Below, in pieces: positions 16,248 to 24,027 of a DNA stretch of 50,825 nucleotides. Position 1 is the stretch's first letter. The number at the start of each line of letters is the position of its first letter. The stretch spans positions 1 to 50,825 of IMG/VR virus record IMGVR_UViG_3300036780_000409. One strand, written 5' to 3'. Source of the stretch: a virus. The position numbers and the translations under genes are program-made. The notes under the pieces are model-generated. The model was not told the origin of the DNA. It saw nothing but the letters and a program-made list of their open reading frames with translations, and did not search any database.

Positions 16248-16963
16248 CTAAATACATCTACGCCGCCTGCTCCGTCGCCGTCACCATCTGCCTCTGCCTG
16301 ACGCTGGTAGCCATCCGCGCCAAAGTGAAAGCGGAGACGGTGACTTCCATCGACGGCGCGCAAATCAACGCCGCGATTTCAGCGGTCAAAGATTCGGTGA
16401 CCATCTTCCGAAATGCCGAACAGGAACAAGCCGATGACTACGATCCCAAAAAACCGGGAAGCATTCCGAACCAGATTTTCCGGCTCATCGAAGACACCAA
16501 AACCGCCGTGGGCAAAACCGATCTCAATCTCAACGGTGGACCCGATCTCATGCACCGGGGCGTGGATATTCCTGGAGTGCTGCCCGAACTTGCAAAGGGA
16601 CTGGCCTCCACAAACCAGATGGCACTTGATAGTGACGCCTCGGTCAAAACGGTTACCGGTCAGCTCGTTACCGATCTGGGTTCGCTGGATACTTCGCTTG
16701 GAAATCTGGGCACTGCGAGCGCGGCGGTGGCTGCGCAGACTCCGCCACTGCTTTCGCATCTGAACGACGCGGCGACTTCATCTGCCGTCGCGACGGATCA
16801 AATGGCGCAAGCCACAGCGAACGTGAACGGCATCAGCAAAGACGCGAAGGACATTGCGGACAAAATTCACGACGACTTCATGCACCCGGTTCATCGCGCC
16901 TGGTATTACATCCGGCAAGTTTTGGGGATAGCTTCAGACGCAGGAAATGCTTCAAAAATCTAA
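16244..16963 (+). CDS. membrane-anchored helical protein
   Basis: A 239-residue protein starting at the ATG overlapping the ASCH stop. Residues 5-25 form one hydrophobic helix (a signal anchor without a clear cleavage site). The rest, rich in A, D, T, S and L, reads as a long amphipathic or coiled-coil structure (for example LVTDLGSLDTSLGNLGTASAA, about 143-163), similar to phage and host proteins that sit in the periplasm as rods. The C-terminus (HRAWYYIRQVLG) is amphipathic. The function is unknown; lysis or entry exclusion are possible. Confidence 0.6.
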   Translation: MTKYIYAACSVAVTICLCLTLVAIRAKVKAETVTSIDGAQINAAISAVKDSVTIFRNAEQEQADDYDPKKPGSIPNQIFRLIEDTKTAVGKTDLNLNGGPDLMHRGVDIPGVLPELAKGLASTNQMALDSDASVKTVTGQLVTDLGSLDTSLGNLGTASAAVAAQTPPLLSHLNDAATSSAVATDQMAQATANVNGISKDAKDIADKIHDDFMHPVHRAWYYIRQVLGIASDAGNASKI

Positions 16964-16974
16964 GGAGGAAACAG

Positions 16975-17412
16975 ATGGCAAGCGCAACGGCAGCACCGGC
17001 AAAAAAAGGCTGGCTTTCATCGGTTGGCCATTTCTTCGGATCGATTCTCAACATCGCAGCGACCAAGGCCGCGCCCGTGGCGGACATGGCGACGAAAGTG
17101 TTTGACGTGATGTTCCCGCAATTCGCCACGGCTGCGAATACGGCCGACAACCTGATCGACAACATCGCCAAAGAAGCGATTGTGACCGAGGGCGTAGTGC
17201 AAGCGGCCGGCACGGCAACGGGAGGCGGCGAAGCGAAGTTGCAGGCCGTTCTCGCAAACGTGGGACCGGCAATCGACCAGTGGGTCGCCTCGCGCTTTCC
17301 GGGATCGACGCAAGTATCCGCAGCGGCGAAAGCTGGCTTGGTGAGCGCCGTTGTGAATATTGCGAACGAAGTAACGGCCCCGATCGGCGCAAGCACACCA
17401 GCAACGGCCTGA
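16975..17412 (+). CDS. hypothetical alanine-rich helical protein
   Basis: A 145-residue protein behind a strong ribosome site (AAGGAGG). The sequence is alanine-, valine- and threonine-rich, with amphipathic helices (SVGHFFGSILNIAATKAAP, NLIDNIAKEAIVTEGVV), no cysteine and no clear membrane span. It ends in ASTPATA; the DNA for that end is repeated at the end of the next gene. Similar short alanine-rich proteins occur near phage lysis genes, but I cannot assign a function. Confidence 0.6.
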   Translation: MASATAAPAKKGWLSSVGHFFGSILNIAATKAAPVADMATKVFDVMFPQFATAANTADNLIDNIAKEAIVTEGVVQAAGTATGGGEAKLQAVLANVGPAIDQWVASRFPGSTQVSAAAKAGLVSAVVNIANEVTAPIGASTPATA

Positions 17413-17487
17413 ACTCAGCGGTTACATTTTAACCGGGCCGTTAAATTTCACGCGGCCCGTTAAATTTCGAGCAGCAAAAGGAGAAAC
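17413..17487 (+). repeat. intergenic direct and inverted repeats
   Basis: A 75-bp spacer with nested repeats: an inverted repeat CGGTTA-cattt-TAACCG at 17419-17435, a second inverted repeat GGGCCG...CGGCCC at 17435-17440 and 17453-17458, and an exact 12-bp direct repeat CCGTTAAATTTC at 17438-17449 and 17457-17468 (19-bp period). It could terminate transcription of the gene before, or carry an operator for the gene after. A GGAG ribosome site follows at about 17480. Confidence 0.5.
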
Positions 17488-17790
17488 ATGCACTACGCGA
17501 ATGGCAGGGAAGCAAAGAATGGCGACAAGGTTGTACTGTTCGGCTATGGCGGTCCCGTGTTCGGAATTTTGTATGACGCGACCGCTGGGAACGATTACTG
17601 CAACGGGAAAATGGCGGTTACCAAGCCGAATGACCCGTGTCCGAATCTGAAAGAATGCCTGCACGTGGAAGATATGCTGGCGCTGCTTCCTCCGCAGGGT
17701 GGAGTTTTGGCCCAGACGCATCCCGACATATTCAAGCGAATTGCCCTTGCGCCAGATACGTCGGCGGCAGTTAAGCCAGCAACGGCCTAA
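17488..17790 (+). CDS. hypothetical small beta protein
   Basis: A 100-residue protein. The first part (YANGREAKNGDKVVLFGYGG) reads as a small beta-barrel of the kind found in several phage hypothetical proteins beginning with G-R-E-A-K-x-G-D, and there is a CPNLKEC pair mid-sequence, possibly metal-binding. AAAGGAG precedes the ATG. The C-terminal PATA and its DNA match the end of the previous gene. The function is unknown. Confidence 0.6.
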   Translation: MHYANGREAKNGDKVVLFGYGGPVFGILYDATAGNDYCNGKMAVTKPNDPCPNLKECLHVEDMLALLPPQGGVLAQTHPDIFKRIALAPDTSAAVKPATA

Positions 17791-17985
17791 CCAAGATTCG
17801 TGGCGGCACGGCCCTCCGAGAAGATCGGAGCAAGGACGAATAAGGGAAAACAGCACGCATGAGCCGAAGTGCTGAGCCTATAAACCGACCGTCACGAAGA
17901 ATGCGCCCTGAGCCAGTGGCCGGAGAAAAACCGGATAAAGAGATACGCTGGCTCTCGGCGCAGGAACCGGAAAGGGAAACGATAT

Positions 17986-18051
17986 ATGCAAATCACCCAG
18001 CACTTCTCGCTCGACGAATTCGAACGCGACGGCGCAAATGCAAAACTCTAA
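17986..18051 (+). pseudogene. truncated N-terminus of M15-type peptidase
   Basis: A 21-codon ORF with an AAAGGG upstream. MQITQHFSLDEFERDG matches the usual N-terminus of phage D-Ala-D-Ala carboxypeptidase (M15A) endolysins, which begin with a phrase of the type 'LTxHFSLxEFxxS'. It then stops at TAA 18049-18051 inside the start of the lytic transglycosylase gene. The remaining catalytic H/D/H motifs of M15 are absent nearby. I read it as the remnant left when one lysis enzyme was replaced by another. Confidence 0.5.
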
Positions 18052-18499
18052 TCTCATATTTCTGGCTAGGTCTGCGGCGCTCAAGCACCAACTCTACGAT
18101 TACATCATCTGCGGAATCTGCGAGCGAGAAAGCTCTTGGAATCCGTGGGCGATTCGCTACGAGCCGGCGTTTCAAGAGCACTACGTGGCGAAATTAAATC
18201 TCCCTCCGACCGAATCGGTGGCGCGTTCGACCTCGTGGGGCCTGATGCAAACGCTCGGCGAGAGCGTCTACGAAATCGGGTATCGCGGAGACTTCCCGGC
18301 ACTGTGCGATCCGGCAACGGGTATCGAATGGGGCTGCCAGCTATTCGCGAAGAAGCTCAGTCAAGCCGGTGGCGATTATGCGAGGGCGCTACTGTTGTGG
18401 AACGGCGGAGGAAATCCTTCGTACGGGCCGGACGTGCTGGCGCTGTCGGCGAAGTATGGTGGGCCTTCGAGTGCGGGGGCGGACACGGCTGTAGCGTAA
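18038..18499 (+). CDS. SLT-type lytic transglycosylase (endolysin)
   Basis: A 153-residue cell-wall hydrolase with the lysozyme-like SLT fold. ICERESSWNPWAIRYEP (about 27-43) holds the catalytic glutamate (E31 in the ESSWNP motif), followed by TSWGLMQTLGESVYEIGY (the G-L-M-Q motif), CDPATGIEWGCQLFAKKL and ALLLWNGGGNPSYG. It cleaves peptidoglycan to release phage. There is no signal peptide, so a holin should give it access. Its start lies within the truncated M15-like ORF, and no clear ribosome site precedes it, so it may depend on coupling to that ORF. Confidence 0.8.
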   Translation: MQNSNLIFLARSAALKHQLYDYIICGICERESSWNPWAIRYEPAFQEHYVAKLNLPPTESVARSTSWGLMQTLGESVYEIGYRGDFPALCDPATGIEWGCQLFAKKLSQAGGDYARALLLWNGGGNPSYGPDVLALSAKYGGPSSAGADTAVA

Positions 18500-18505
18500 G
18501 CACAC

Positions 18506-18518
18506 CTTGCGCGGGATG
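18506..18518 (+). repeat. 13-bp direct repeat, left copy
   Basis: CTTGCGCGGGATG, identical to 19121-19133. It lies in the spacer just after the endolysin gene, upstream of the orphan recombinase DNA-binding gene. The pair bounds a 615-bp segment that contains that gene and the following small gene. Confidence 0.5.
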
Positions 18519-18541
18519 CATATTTTTCGGGGAGTTCATGA

Positions 18542-18907
18542 ATGAACGATTCCAAAAACTCAGATTGGCTGCTTTCTTCTATTGTTCGATCCGCCGCTGT
18601 CAAGGAAGGGCTGCAGCGCGCGCGTAATCGAGGAAGGAAACTTGGGAGGCCGTTCGTGCGAGTTAACATTGCAGAGTTCATGCGGCTTCGCACGGAGGGC
18701 TGGGGCGTTAAACGACTGGCGCGACATTTTCATATCGGGGTCGGGACCGCGTTTCGCATCGCGCACAATTGGAATCTGTATCTAGAAGTCGATCCGCAGC
18801 AACAAAGGAGAGAAAGAAAATGGCTAAGAATGGCAAGAATAAAATTAAGGGAAGCAAACCGGCTACTGAAGAACCTCGATCGCTTCCGGTCTTCGACCGC
18901 GGCGTGA
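18542..18907 (+). CDS. orphan serine-recombinase DNA-binding domain protein
   Basis: A 121-residue protein that looks like the C-terminal half of a resolvase/invertase without its catalytic domain. Residues 12-30 resemble the end of the long dimer helix, GRKLGRP (31-37) is the minor-groove arm, and 41-76 is a helix-turn-helix (MRLRTEGWGVKRLARHFHIG...). The last 28 residues are read out of frame from the start of the next gene, as if the natural stop was lost. A GGGGAG ribosome site lies upstream. It may bind DNA as a regulator or be a decaying remnant. Confidence 0.6.
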   Translation: MNDSKNSDWLLSSIVRSAAVKEGLQRARNRGRKLGRPFVRVNIAEFMRLRTEGWGVKRLARHFHIGVGTAFRIAHNWNLYLEVDPQQQRRERKWLRMARIKLREANRLLKNLDRFRSSTAA

Positions 18908-19092
18908 AAACGGCGCATCAACTTTGCGGCGGAATGAGCTTGTTAATAGGCGATGTGATTTCCCGGCGCGTTGCTCCTAATCTGGCGAATGCGGCGTGTA
19001 ATGCCGCCGGGAAGTTATTGAAGTCCGCAGAGATGCAGCAAAAATACGGAATAAAATCTGAAGGACAAGACAAAATTCTTATACTGGCCTAG
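18820..19092 (+). CDS. hypothetical small basic protein
   Basis: A 90-residue protein from the ATG at 18820, with a strong AAAGGAG upstream. It overlaps the previous gene by 88 bp in another frame, but the ribosome site and the sensible protein favour it. The N-terminus is lysine-rich; the middle (AHQLCGGMSLLIGDVISRRV, ANAACNAAGKLLKSAEMQ) resembles conserved phage or plasmid proteins of unknown function that keep an N-A-x-G-K-L-L-K motif. Its DNA looks lower in GC than that of its neighbours. Confidence 0.6.
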   Translation: MAKNGKNKIKGSKPATEEPRSLPVFDRGVKTAHQLCGGMSLLIGDVISRRVAPNLANAACNAAGKLLKSAEMQQKYGIKSEGQDKILILA

Positions 19093-19120
19093 GGGCTGGG
19101 CGGCTATTCACATAGGCGAT

Positions 19121-19133
19121 CTTGCGCGGGATG
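19121..19133 (+). repeat. 13-bp direct repeat, right copy
   Basis: CTTGCGCGGGATG, identical to the copy at 18506-18518. It lies 13 bases before the start of the small terminase gene. Confidence 0.5.
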
Positions 19134-19146
19134 GTAAGATTCGATC

Positions 19147-19539
19147 ATGGCCAGCAAAGGGCGTAAAAAGGGCGGCGTTATGCGTTCTGGCGTGAGTCCC
19201 GATGTTGGTAAGGCCACGCAATTCAAAATCGGCCACAAGTCTGTTCCAGGTCCCGGACGCCCGAAGACAAAAATCCTTCGCGAGATCGCCCGCGAAATCG
19301 TTGAGGAAGTTAATCCGAAGAAAAAGAAAATCCGCGCGCGCATCCTGCTCGAAAAACTTATTTCGCAAGCCGAGAAAGGCAGCCTCGGGCATTTTCAGCA
19401 AGTCCTGCAACTGCTTGAGGCCGATGCCAGTGGAGCGAATTGGCCCGGCGCAAATTCTGCTGGCGATGGCAGTGCAAGCGTCAAAGACTTCAGCAAGGCC
19501 GAACTTACGGCAATCCTCCGCGCGAGGACCGCAAAGTGA
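19147..19539 (+). CDS. small terminase subunit (probable)
   Basis: A 130-residue basic protein directly upstream of, and overlapping, the large terminase gene, where the small subunit normally lies. The N-terminus has FKIGHKSVPGPGRPK, a phrase common in small-terminase-like and DUF5681-type phage proteins, followed by a helical region (REIAREIVEEVNP, RARILLEKLISQAEKG). It would recognise the packaging site and load the large subunit. The exact family is not certain, so the call leans on position. Confidence 0.65.
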   Translation: MASKGRKKGGVMRSGVSPDVGKATQFKIGHKSVPGPGRPKTKILREIAREIVEEVNPKKKKIRARILLEKLISQAEKGSLGHFQQVLQLLEADASGANWPGANSAGDGSASVKDFSKAELTAILRARTAK

Positions 19540-20993
19540 TCGCCGATGCATTGTCGGACGCAGAAATCGCCGCAGAACTCTTGGCGATCGATTCCGCCTG
19601 CGAGAGACTTGCGGATTACATTCAGTACACATTTCCCGCCTACACCCGCTCGCATTTTTCCGATTCCGTTTGCGCGGCACTAGACCAATTCATCGCCGAC
19701 ATCGAAGCAGGGAAACGGCCGATATTGGTTTTGCAGAGCCCGCCGCAAACTGGGAAAAGCGAAATCGTTTCGCGCAAGTTGCCGGCGTTCCTGCTCGGTA
19801 AACATCCCGAATGGCGCATCGGTGCGGCCAGCTATTCGGACGAATTGGCAAATTCCATGGCGCAAGATGTGCGCCGCGTACTGGCCTCGCCAGAGCATCA
19901 ACGCCTATTCCCCGCGCCGCAGGAGAAAGAGAAATTTTCCGTCAGTCGCATCGGCGAATTCACGGCGCCCGGAGGAAGGGGAAGCTACATGGCCGTGGGC
20001 ATCGGTTCCGGTTTGACCGGGCGCGCTCTAACGGTCGGAATCATCGACGATCCCACGCGCGACGCCAAAGATGCGTTGAGTGAAACCGTGAAAGAAAGCC
20101 AGTGGAATTGGTATCAGGGCGTATTCGCCACGCGCTTGAGTGAGCGTTCGGGACAAATCGTAATGGCGACGAGCTGGGCGCAAGACGATCTGCCCGCGCG
20201 CATCCTCGCTCAATTCGACGGTAACCCGCGATTGACGCATCTGCGCTTTCCAGCCATCAACGATCCGCATGAGGCTGGATACAATCCCGATTTGCCGCTC
20301 GGCCCGCTCTGCCCCGAGTTTCGCAGCATGAAATTCTTCCTCGAACAAAAAGCGCTGTGCTCGGATTACTGGTTCGCCGCGCTGTATCAGCAAAGCCCGC
20401 GGCCTCTGGGCGGGAACGTATTCAAGGCCGATGGCGTGCAGCACTATGCGCCCAAGGATCTTCCGCAACGCTTCGACAAAGTGATCAACTCGTGGGATTG
20501 CACGTTCAAAGACACCGATGGCACCGATTTCGTGGTCGGTCAAGCGTGGGGCAAAGCCGGAGCGAATTCCTACTTGCTCGATCAGATTCGCGACCGCATG
20601 GGTTTCAGTGCGACGGTAGAAAACGTAATCGCGTTGCGCAAGCGTTGGCCGCAGACTTCCGAAGTGTTGATCGAGGACAAGGCCAACGGTCCCGCAGTGA
20701 TCGACGTGCTCAAATCGCAAGTGCCTGGACTGATCGCCATTGAGCCGGATGGATCAAAGTTGGCACGCGCGCATGCTATTACGTGGGTATGGGAGGCGCG
20801 CAATGTTTTGCTGCCCTACCCTCAGATAACTCCATGGATGAAACAGTTTCTGTCCGAAATATTGTCTTTCCCGGCCGCCGCTAACGATGATCAAGTCGAT
20901 GCGATGAGTCAAGCCCTGCGCAGGCTATACCCGCTGCATCAAAGGCTTAAGATTATGCAGAGCGCAATTGATAAGGCGATGGGCAGGATGTAA
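19536..20993 (+). CDS. large terminase subunit
   Basis: A 485-residue packaging motor. From the GTG at 19536 (overlapping the small subunit stop): Walker A SPPQTGKS (68-75), Walker B VGIIDDP (167-173) with a coupling-motif-like VMATSWAQDD (209-218), and a C-terminal RNase-H-like nuclease with D321 (NSWDCTF), E380-D381 (VLIEDKANG) and D451/D452/D455 (NDDQVDAMSQAL). It cuts concatemeric phage DNA and pumps it into the head. The frame is open upstream to 19440, but that would overlap the small subunit by about 100 bases with no ribosome site. Confidence 0.92.
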   Translation: MIADALSDAEIAAELLAIDSACERLADYIQYTFPAYTRSHFSDSVCAALDQFIADIEAGKRPILVLQSPPQTGKSEIVSRKLPAFLLGKHPEWRIGAASYSDELANSMAQDVRRVLASPEHQRLFPAPQEKEKFSVSRIGEFTAPGGRGSYMAVGIGSGLTGRALTVGIIDDPTRDAKDALSETVKESQWNWYQGVFATRLSERSGQIVMATSWAQDDLPARILAQFDGNPRLTHLRFPAINDPHEAGYNPDLPLGPLCPEFRSMKFFLEQKALCSDYWFAALYQQSPRPLGGNVFKADGVQHYAPKDLPQRFDKVINSWDCTFKDTDGTDFVVGQAWGKAGANSYLLDQIRDRMGFSATVENVIALRKRWPQTSEVLIEDKANGPAVIDVLKSQVPGLIAIEPDGSKLARAHAITWVWEARNVLLPYPQITPWMKQFLSEILSFPAAANDDQVDAMSQALRRLYPLHQRLKIMQSAIDKAMGRM

Positions 20994-21010
20994 AATGGCG
21001 GCCGCATCAC

Positions 21011-21031
21011 AATCTCATTAGAGGTGAGATT
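21011..21031 (+). promoter_or_regulatory. hairpin covering the ribosome site of the HNH gene
   Basis: AATCTCA (21011-21017) and TGAGATT (21025-21031) form a 7-bp stem that ends at the ATG. The loop and 3' arm contain the GAGGTGA ribosome site, so the hairpin would hide it. Such hairpins limit translation of homing endonuclease genes in T4-like phages. Confidence 0.5.
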
Positions 21032-21574
21032 ATGAAACGACGTGTGGTTAGACACGAAGTAGTGCAGCCGCCGGACCAATCCTACCGACTTATCGCTCTG
21101 ACTCAAAATCAAAACGCAGCTGTGGACGCCGAAGACTTTGAGTTCCTCAATCAATGGAATTGGTGTGCCACTTGGGACCCAACCACAAAATCCTTCTACG
21201 CTGTCCGTGACCACGGAAGGATCAGAATGCACCGTCAAATTCTTGGTTGCCGACCAGAAGAGGAAGGTGACCATCGCAACAACGACACGCTCGACAATCG
21301 CCGCAGTAATCTGCGCGCATGTACTCGCCGACAAAATGGCGCGAATAGAACAATGCGAGTGATGACACAAAGCAGTAAATTCAGAGGAGTCTATTGGAAT
21401 AAGCATGCGGGCAAATGGATAAGCCAAATTGGCGGGTCGGGATTTCATCAGTATCTCGGACTTTTCGTTAACGAAGAAGACGCTGCCCGCGCCTACGATG
21501 TTGCGGCCAGCGCGAAGTTCGGTGAATTCGCCAAGCTCAATTTTCCGAATTTGGTTGTAGAATCGCGGCCATGA
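21032..21574 (+). CDS. free-standing HNH homing endonuclease with AP2 domain
   Basis: A 180-residue mobile endonuclease. N-terminal HNH part: a YRLIALTQNQNAAVDAEDF start, then MHRQILG and EGDHRNNDTLDNRRSNLRAC (D-H ... N-N-x-x-x-N-R-R-x-N-L). C-terminal AP2 DNA-binding domain: SSKFRGVYWNKHAGKWISQI, then YLGLFVNEEDAARAYDVAAS. This fused pattern is typical of selfish endonucleases. It lies between terminase and portal, normally adjacent genes; its last 4 bases overlap the portal start. Its DNA looks lower in GC than that of its neighbours, which fits recent arrival. Confidence 0.88.
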   Translation: MKRRVVRHEVVQPPDQSYRLIALTQNQNAAVDAEDFEFLNQWNWCATWDPTTKSFYAVRDHGRIRMHRQILGCRPEEEGDHRNNDTLDNRRSNLRACTRRQNGANRTMRVMTQSSKFRGVYWNKHAGKWISQIGGSGFHQYLGLFVNEEDAARAYDVAASAKFGEFAKLNFPNLVVESRP

Positions 21575-23019
21575 AGAAACCGAAGCCCGCCCCTAAAACA
21601 AATAGCCTAGCCATCGCTGCACTGAAAGCGCTCACGCCCGATGAAAATCTAAAGCCGACTCGCTGGCCGATCAAACCTCCCGAGTTATTTCCCGGAGTCG
21701 TCCCGAAAGGAAAAACAGCGCAAGTCGCGATGGACTCCGGCCCGTACAATTACGCATCGTCTTCGATGTATATTTCCGGCGACGTCGGCGGATTTCCCGG
21801 CTATCCGTTCCTGATGATGCTGGCCTTGCGCGCTGAATACCGCAACATGGCCTCGGCCCTCGCGACCGAATTAACCCGCGAATGGATCACGCTCAACAGC
21901 AGCGAGACGGCGGGCGAGTCGACCAAGAAAAAAGTGAAGGAGATCGATCAGGAACTCAAACGCCTAGGCCTGCAGCAGACAATTCGCTTGGCGGCGGAGC
22001 AGGACGCCTTCTACGGAAGCGGCCAGATTCTTATCGACCTCAAGGGCCATGATGTCGAAGTGCCGCTGGTTCTCGATAAAGCAACTATTGCTAAAAAAAC
22101 TCTCGTCGGGTTTCGCGTAGTCGAGCCGATCTGGACCACGCCGCTGATGTACAACGCGCTCGATCCGTCGAAAGCCGATTTCTACAAGCCTTCGTCGTGG
22201 TGGGTGATGGGGCAGCACTGGCACGCCACGCGGATGCTGATTATCATCACGCGCTGGGTTCCGGATATCCTGAAGCCTGCGTTCAATTTTTCGGGCATCA
22301 GCCTCAGCCAGCTCGCCGAGCCTTACGTCAATAACTGGCTGCGCACGCGGCAGAGCGTCTCGGACCTCATCAACAATTTTTCGATCGTCGTGCTCAAAAC
22401 GGCAATGGATCAAGTGCTGGCTGGTGGAGACGATGGCAGCGATCTTTTCGCGCGCATCAAGCTCTTCACTGCCACGCGCAGCAACAAGGGCGTGATGACG
22501 GTAGACAAAGAGCGCGAGGAACTGGAACAACTCGCCGTTCCGCTTGGCGGATTGCACGAATTGCAATCGCAAGCGCAAGAGCACATGTGTTCCGTCTCGC
22601 ACGAACCGGCCATCATCATGACCGGAATTTCTCCCGCCGGACTCAATGCGTCGAGCGAGGGAGAGATTCGCGTCTGGTACGACTGGATCGCGGCGCAGCA
22701 GGAAGCCCACTATCGCGTACCGATTGATGCGGCGATCAAAATCGTGCAGCTTTCGCTGTATGGAGAAATCGATCCCGATATCAGTTTCGAATTTAATCCA
22801 CTGTTCCAACTGACCGACAAAGAGCTTGCGGAGATTCGCGTCAACGAAAGCATCGAAGCCGGGAATTACCTGGATCGGCAAGTTGTGGATGCTCCAGAAG
22901 TGCGCGAGCAAATCGCACGCAATCCCGAATCCCGATGGAACGGCATTGACGTCAGCAAAGTTATACAACCACCTCCGGGGCAGGAACTAGACGAGCCGTT
23001 GGCAAGAGGAAATGCGTAA
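21571..23019 (+). CDS. portal protein (DUF1073-like)
   Basis: A 482-residue portal. Recognisable stretches: MLALRAEYRNMASALATELTR (about residues 90-110), EQDAFYGSGQILID, a WWVMGQHWHATRMLII segment, then SEGEIRVWYDWIAAQQEAH and ISFEFNPLFQLTDKELAEIR, as in DUF1073 portals. It forms the 12-subunit ring at one head vertex through which DNA passes. The order terminase, portal, Mu F-like head protein supports the call. The start overlaps the HNH stop (ATGA). Confidence 0.85.
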   Translation: MKKPKPAPKTNSLAIAALKALTPDENLKPTRWPIKPPELFPGVVPKGKTAQVAMDSGPYNYASSSMYISGDVGGFPGYPFLMMLALRAEYRNMASALATELTREWITLNSSETAGESTKKKVKEIDQELKRLGLQQTIRLAAEQDAFYGSGQILIDLKGHDVEVPLVLDKATIAKKTLVGFRVVEPIWTTPLMYNALDPSKADFYKPSSWWVMGQHWHATRMLIIITRWVPDILKPAFNFSGISLSQLAEPYVNNWLRTRQSVSDLINNFSIVVLKTAMDQVLAGGDDGSDLFARIKLFTATRSNKGVMTVDKEREELEQLAVPLGGLHELQSQAQEHMCSVSHEPAIIMTGISPAGLNASSEGEIRVWYDWIAAQQEAHYRVPIDAAIKIVQLSLYGEIDPDISFEFNPLFQLTDKELAEIRVNESIEAGNYLDRQVVDAPEVREQIARNPESRWNGIDVSKVIQPPPGQELDEPLARGNA

Positions 23020-23857
23020 GCAGGCCATCGCTCGTCCCGTCCACGCTAACGCTGGCACCGAAGCCCGCTACCGCCGCGCGCTACTTTCCGCCATCTCCGA
23101 AATGGTCAAGGACGTAACCGACCTGATCACCGAGCAGCGCGAATCGAATCCTCCGGTCCTCGCCGAAGACGCCTCGCACGTCAATCCTCCGCAGCCTCCG
23201 CCCAGGCCGCTGATCGGCACGTCTCCCTCCGTTGCCATGCGCGAGGAGCTAAATAAAATAGCCGCGCGCTGGCAGAAGCGATTCGCCGAAATGTCCGACA
23301 CGGTAGCCTCCAGCTTCCTGCGCAATTCGTTTCGCGGCACCGATAACGCCATGCGCGCGGCCTTGAAATCGGCCGGCTGGAGTATCGAATTCAAGATGAC
23401 CCCGGCGGTGCGCGATGCGTTCGAGGCCTCATTGGCAGAAAACGTGGGGCTGATCCGCTCCATCCCGGAAAAGTATTTGCAGCAGGTCGAGGGAATCGTG
23501 ATGCGGAACTACGCGGCGGGCCGCGACCTGCAGACGATGACGCGCGAAATCAAGGCGCTCTCTCCGAAGACGCAGGACCGCGCCGCGCTGATTGCACGCG
23601 ATCAATCGAACAAAGCAAATGCCGTGGTGACGCGTGCGCGGCAGAAAGAATTAGGAATTGCCGAGGCGGTGTGGATGCATTCGCATGCGGGAAAAGAGCC
23701 GAGGCCAACGCACGTCGCGATGAACGGGAAACGCTACGATGTTTCGAAGGGGATGTACGACAGCGCGGTCAAGAAATGGATTTTCCCGGGAGAACTTGTT
23801 TCCTGCAGATGCACGAGTCGGTCGGTATTGCCGTGGACTCCTGCCGAGAAAAATTAA
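23012..23857 (+). CDS. Mu gpF-like minor head protein
   Basis: A 281-residue head morphogenesis protein. The C-terminal module shows the family pattern: RAALIARDQSNKANAVVTRAR, then GIAEAVWMHS, RPTHVAMNGKRYDV and FPGELVSCRCTSRSVLP, where the two cysteines and histidine are conserved. Such proteins bind portal or scaffold during procapsid assembly. The N-terminal half is helical, with a proline-rich stretch (NPPQPPPRP) near residue 60. The start overlaps the portal end by 8 bases, with AGAGGA upstream. Confidence 0.85.
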   Translation: MRKQAIARPVHANAGTEARYRRALLSAISEMVKDVTDLITEQRESNPPVLAEDASHVNPPQPPPRPLIGTSPSVAMREELNKIAARWQKRFAEMSDTVASSFLRNSFRGTDNAMRAALKSAGWSIEFKMTPAVRDAFEASLAENVGLIRSIPEKYLQQVEGIVMRNYAAGRDLQTMTREIKALSPKTQDRAALIARDQSNKANAVVTRARQKELGIAEAVWMHSHAGKEPRPTHVAMNGKRYDVSKGMYDSAVKKWIFPGELVSCRCTSRSVLPWTPAEKN

Positions 23858-23859
23858 CT

Positions 23860-24003
23860 GTGGATCAGCCAAGATTTATTATTCGGGCTGGATTCGAAGT
23901 CGTTGCAATGATCGAAGAAGAAGTTTGTGTCCGCATTTACATCGAACCCGGGGATTGGGATGCGTATCTTATCGTTTCCGGCGAGGACGGACGCGATGCC
24001 TAG
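23860..24003 (+). CDS. 47-residue hypothetical protein
   Basis: The GTG start is two bases after the stop of the Mu F-like gene. It reads VDQPRFIIRAGFEVVAMIEE, then VRIYIEPGDWDAYLIVSGED, a compact run of beta strands. The frame is open upstream within the head gene, but that part is a shadow. There is no ribosome site apart from coupling. Moderate support. Confidence 0.45.
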   Translation: MDQPRFIIRAGFEVVAMIEEEVCVRIYIEPGDWDAYLIVSGEDGRDA

Positions 24004-24027
24004 AGCGCGGAGAAGCCTTAATCTGAA

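Noticed and set aside
17814-17830. Hairpin CTCCGA-gaaga-TCGGAG after the 17488 gene
   Set aside because: A 6-bp stem with no T run; too weak to call a terminator.
17859-18197. Plus-strand ORF of 112 codons
   Set aside because: It overlaps the endolysin in another frame for nearly half its length and is basic, low-complexity sequence. The first 40 codons might be a relic, but nothing supports it.
21964-22968. Long minus-strand ORF (334 codons)
   Set aside because: Antisense shadow of the portal gene.
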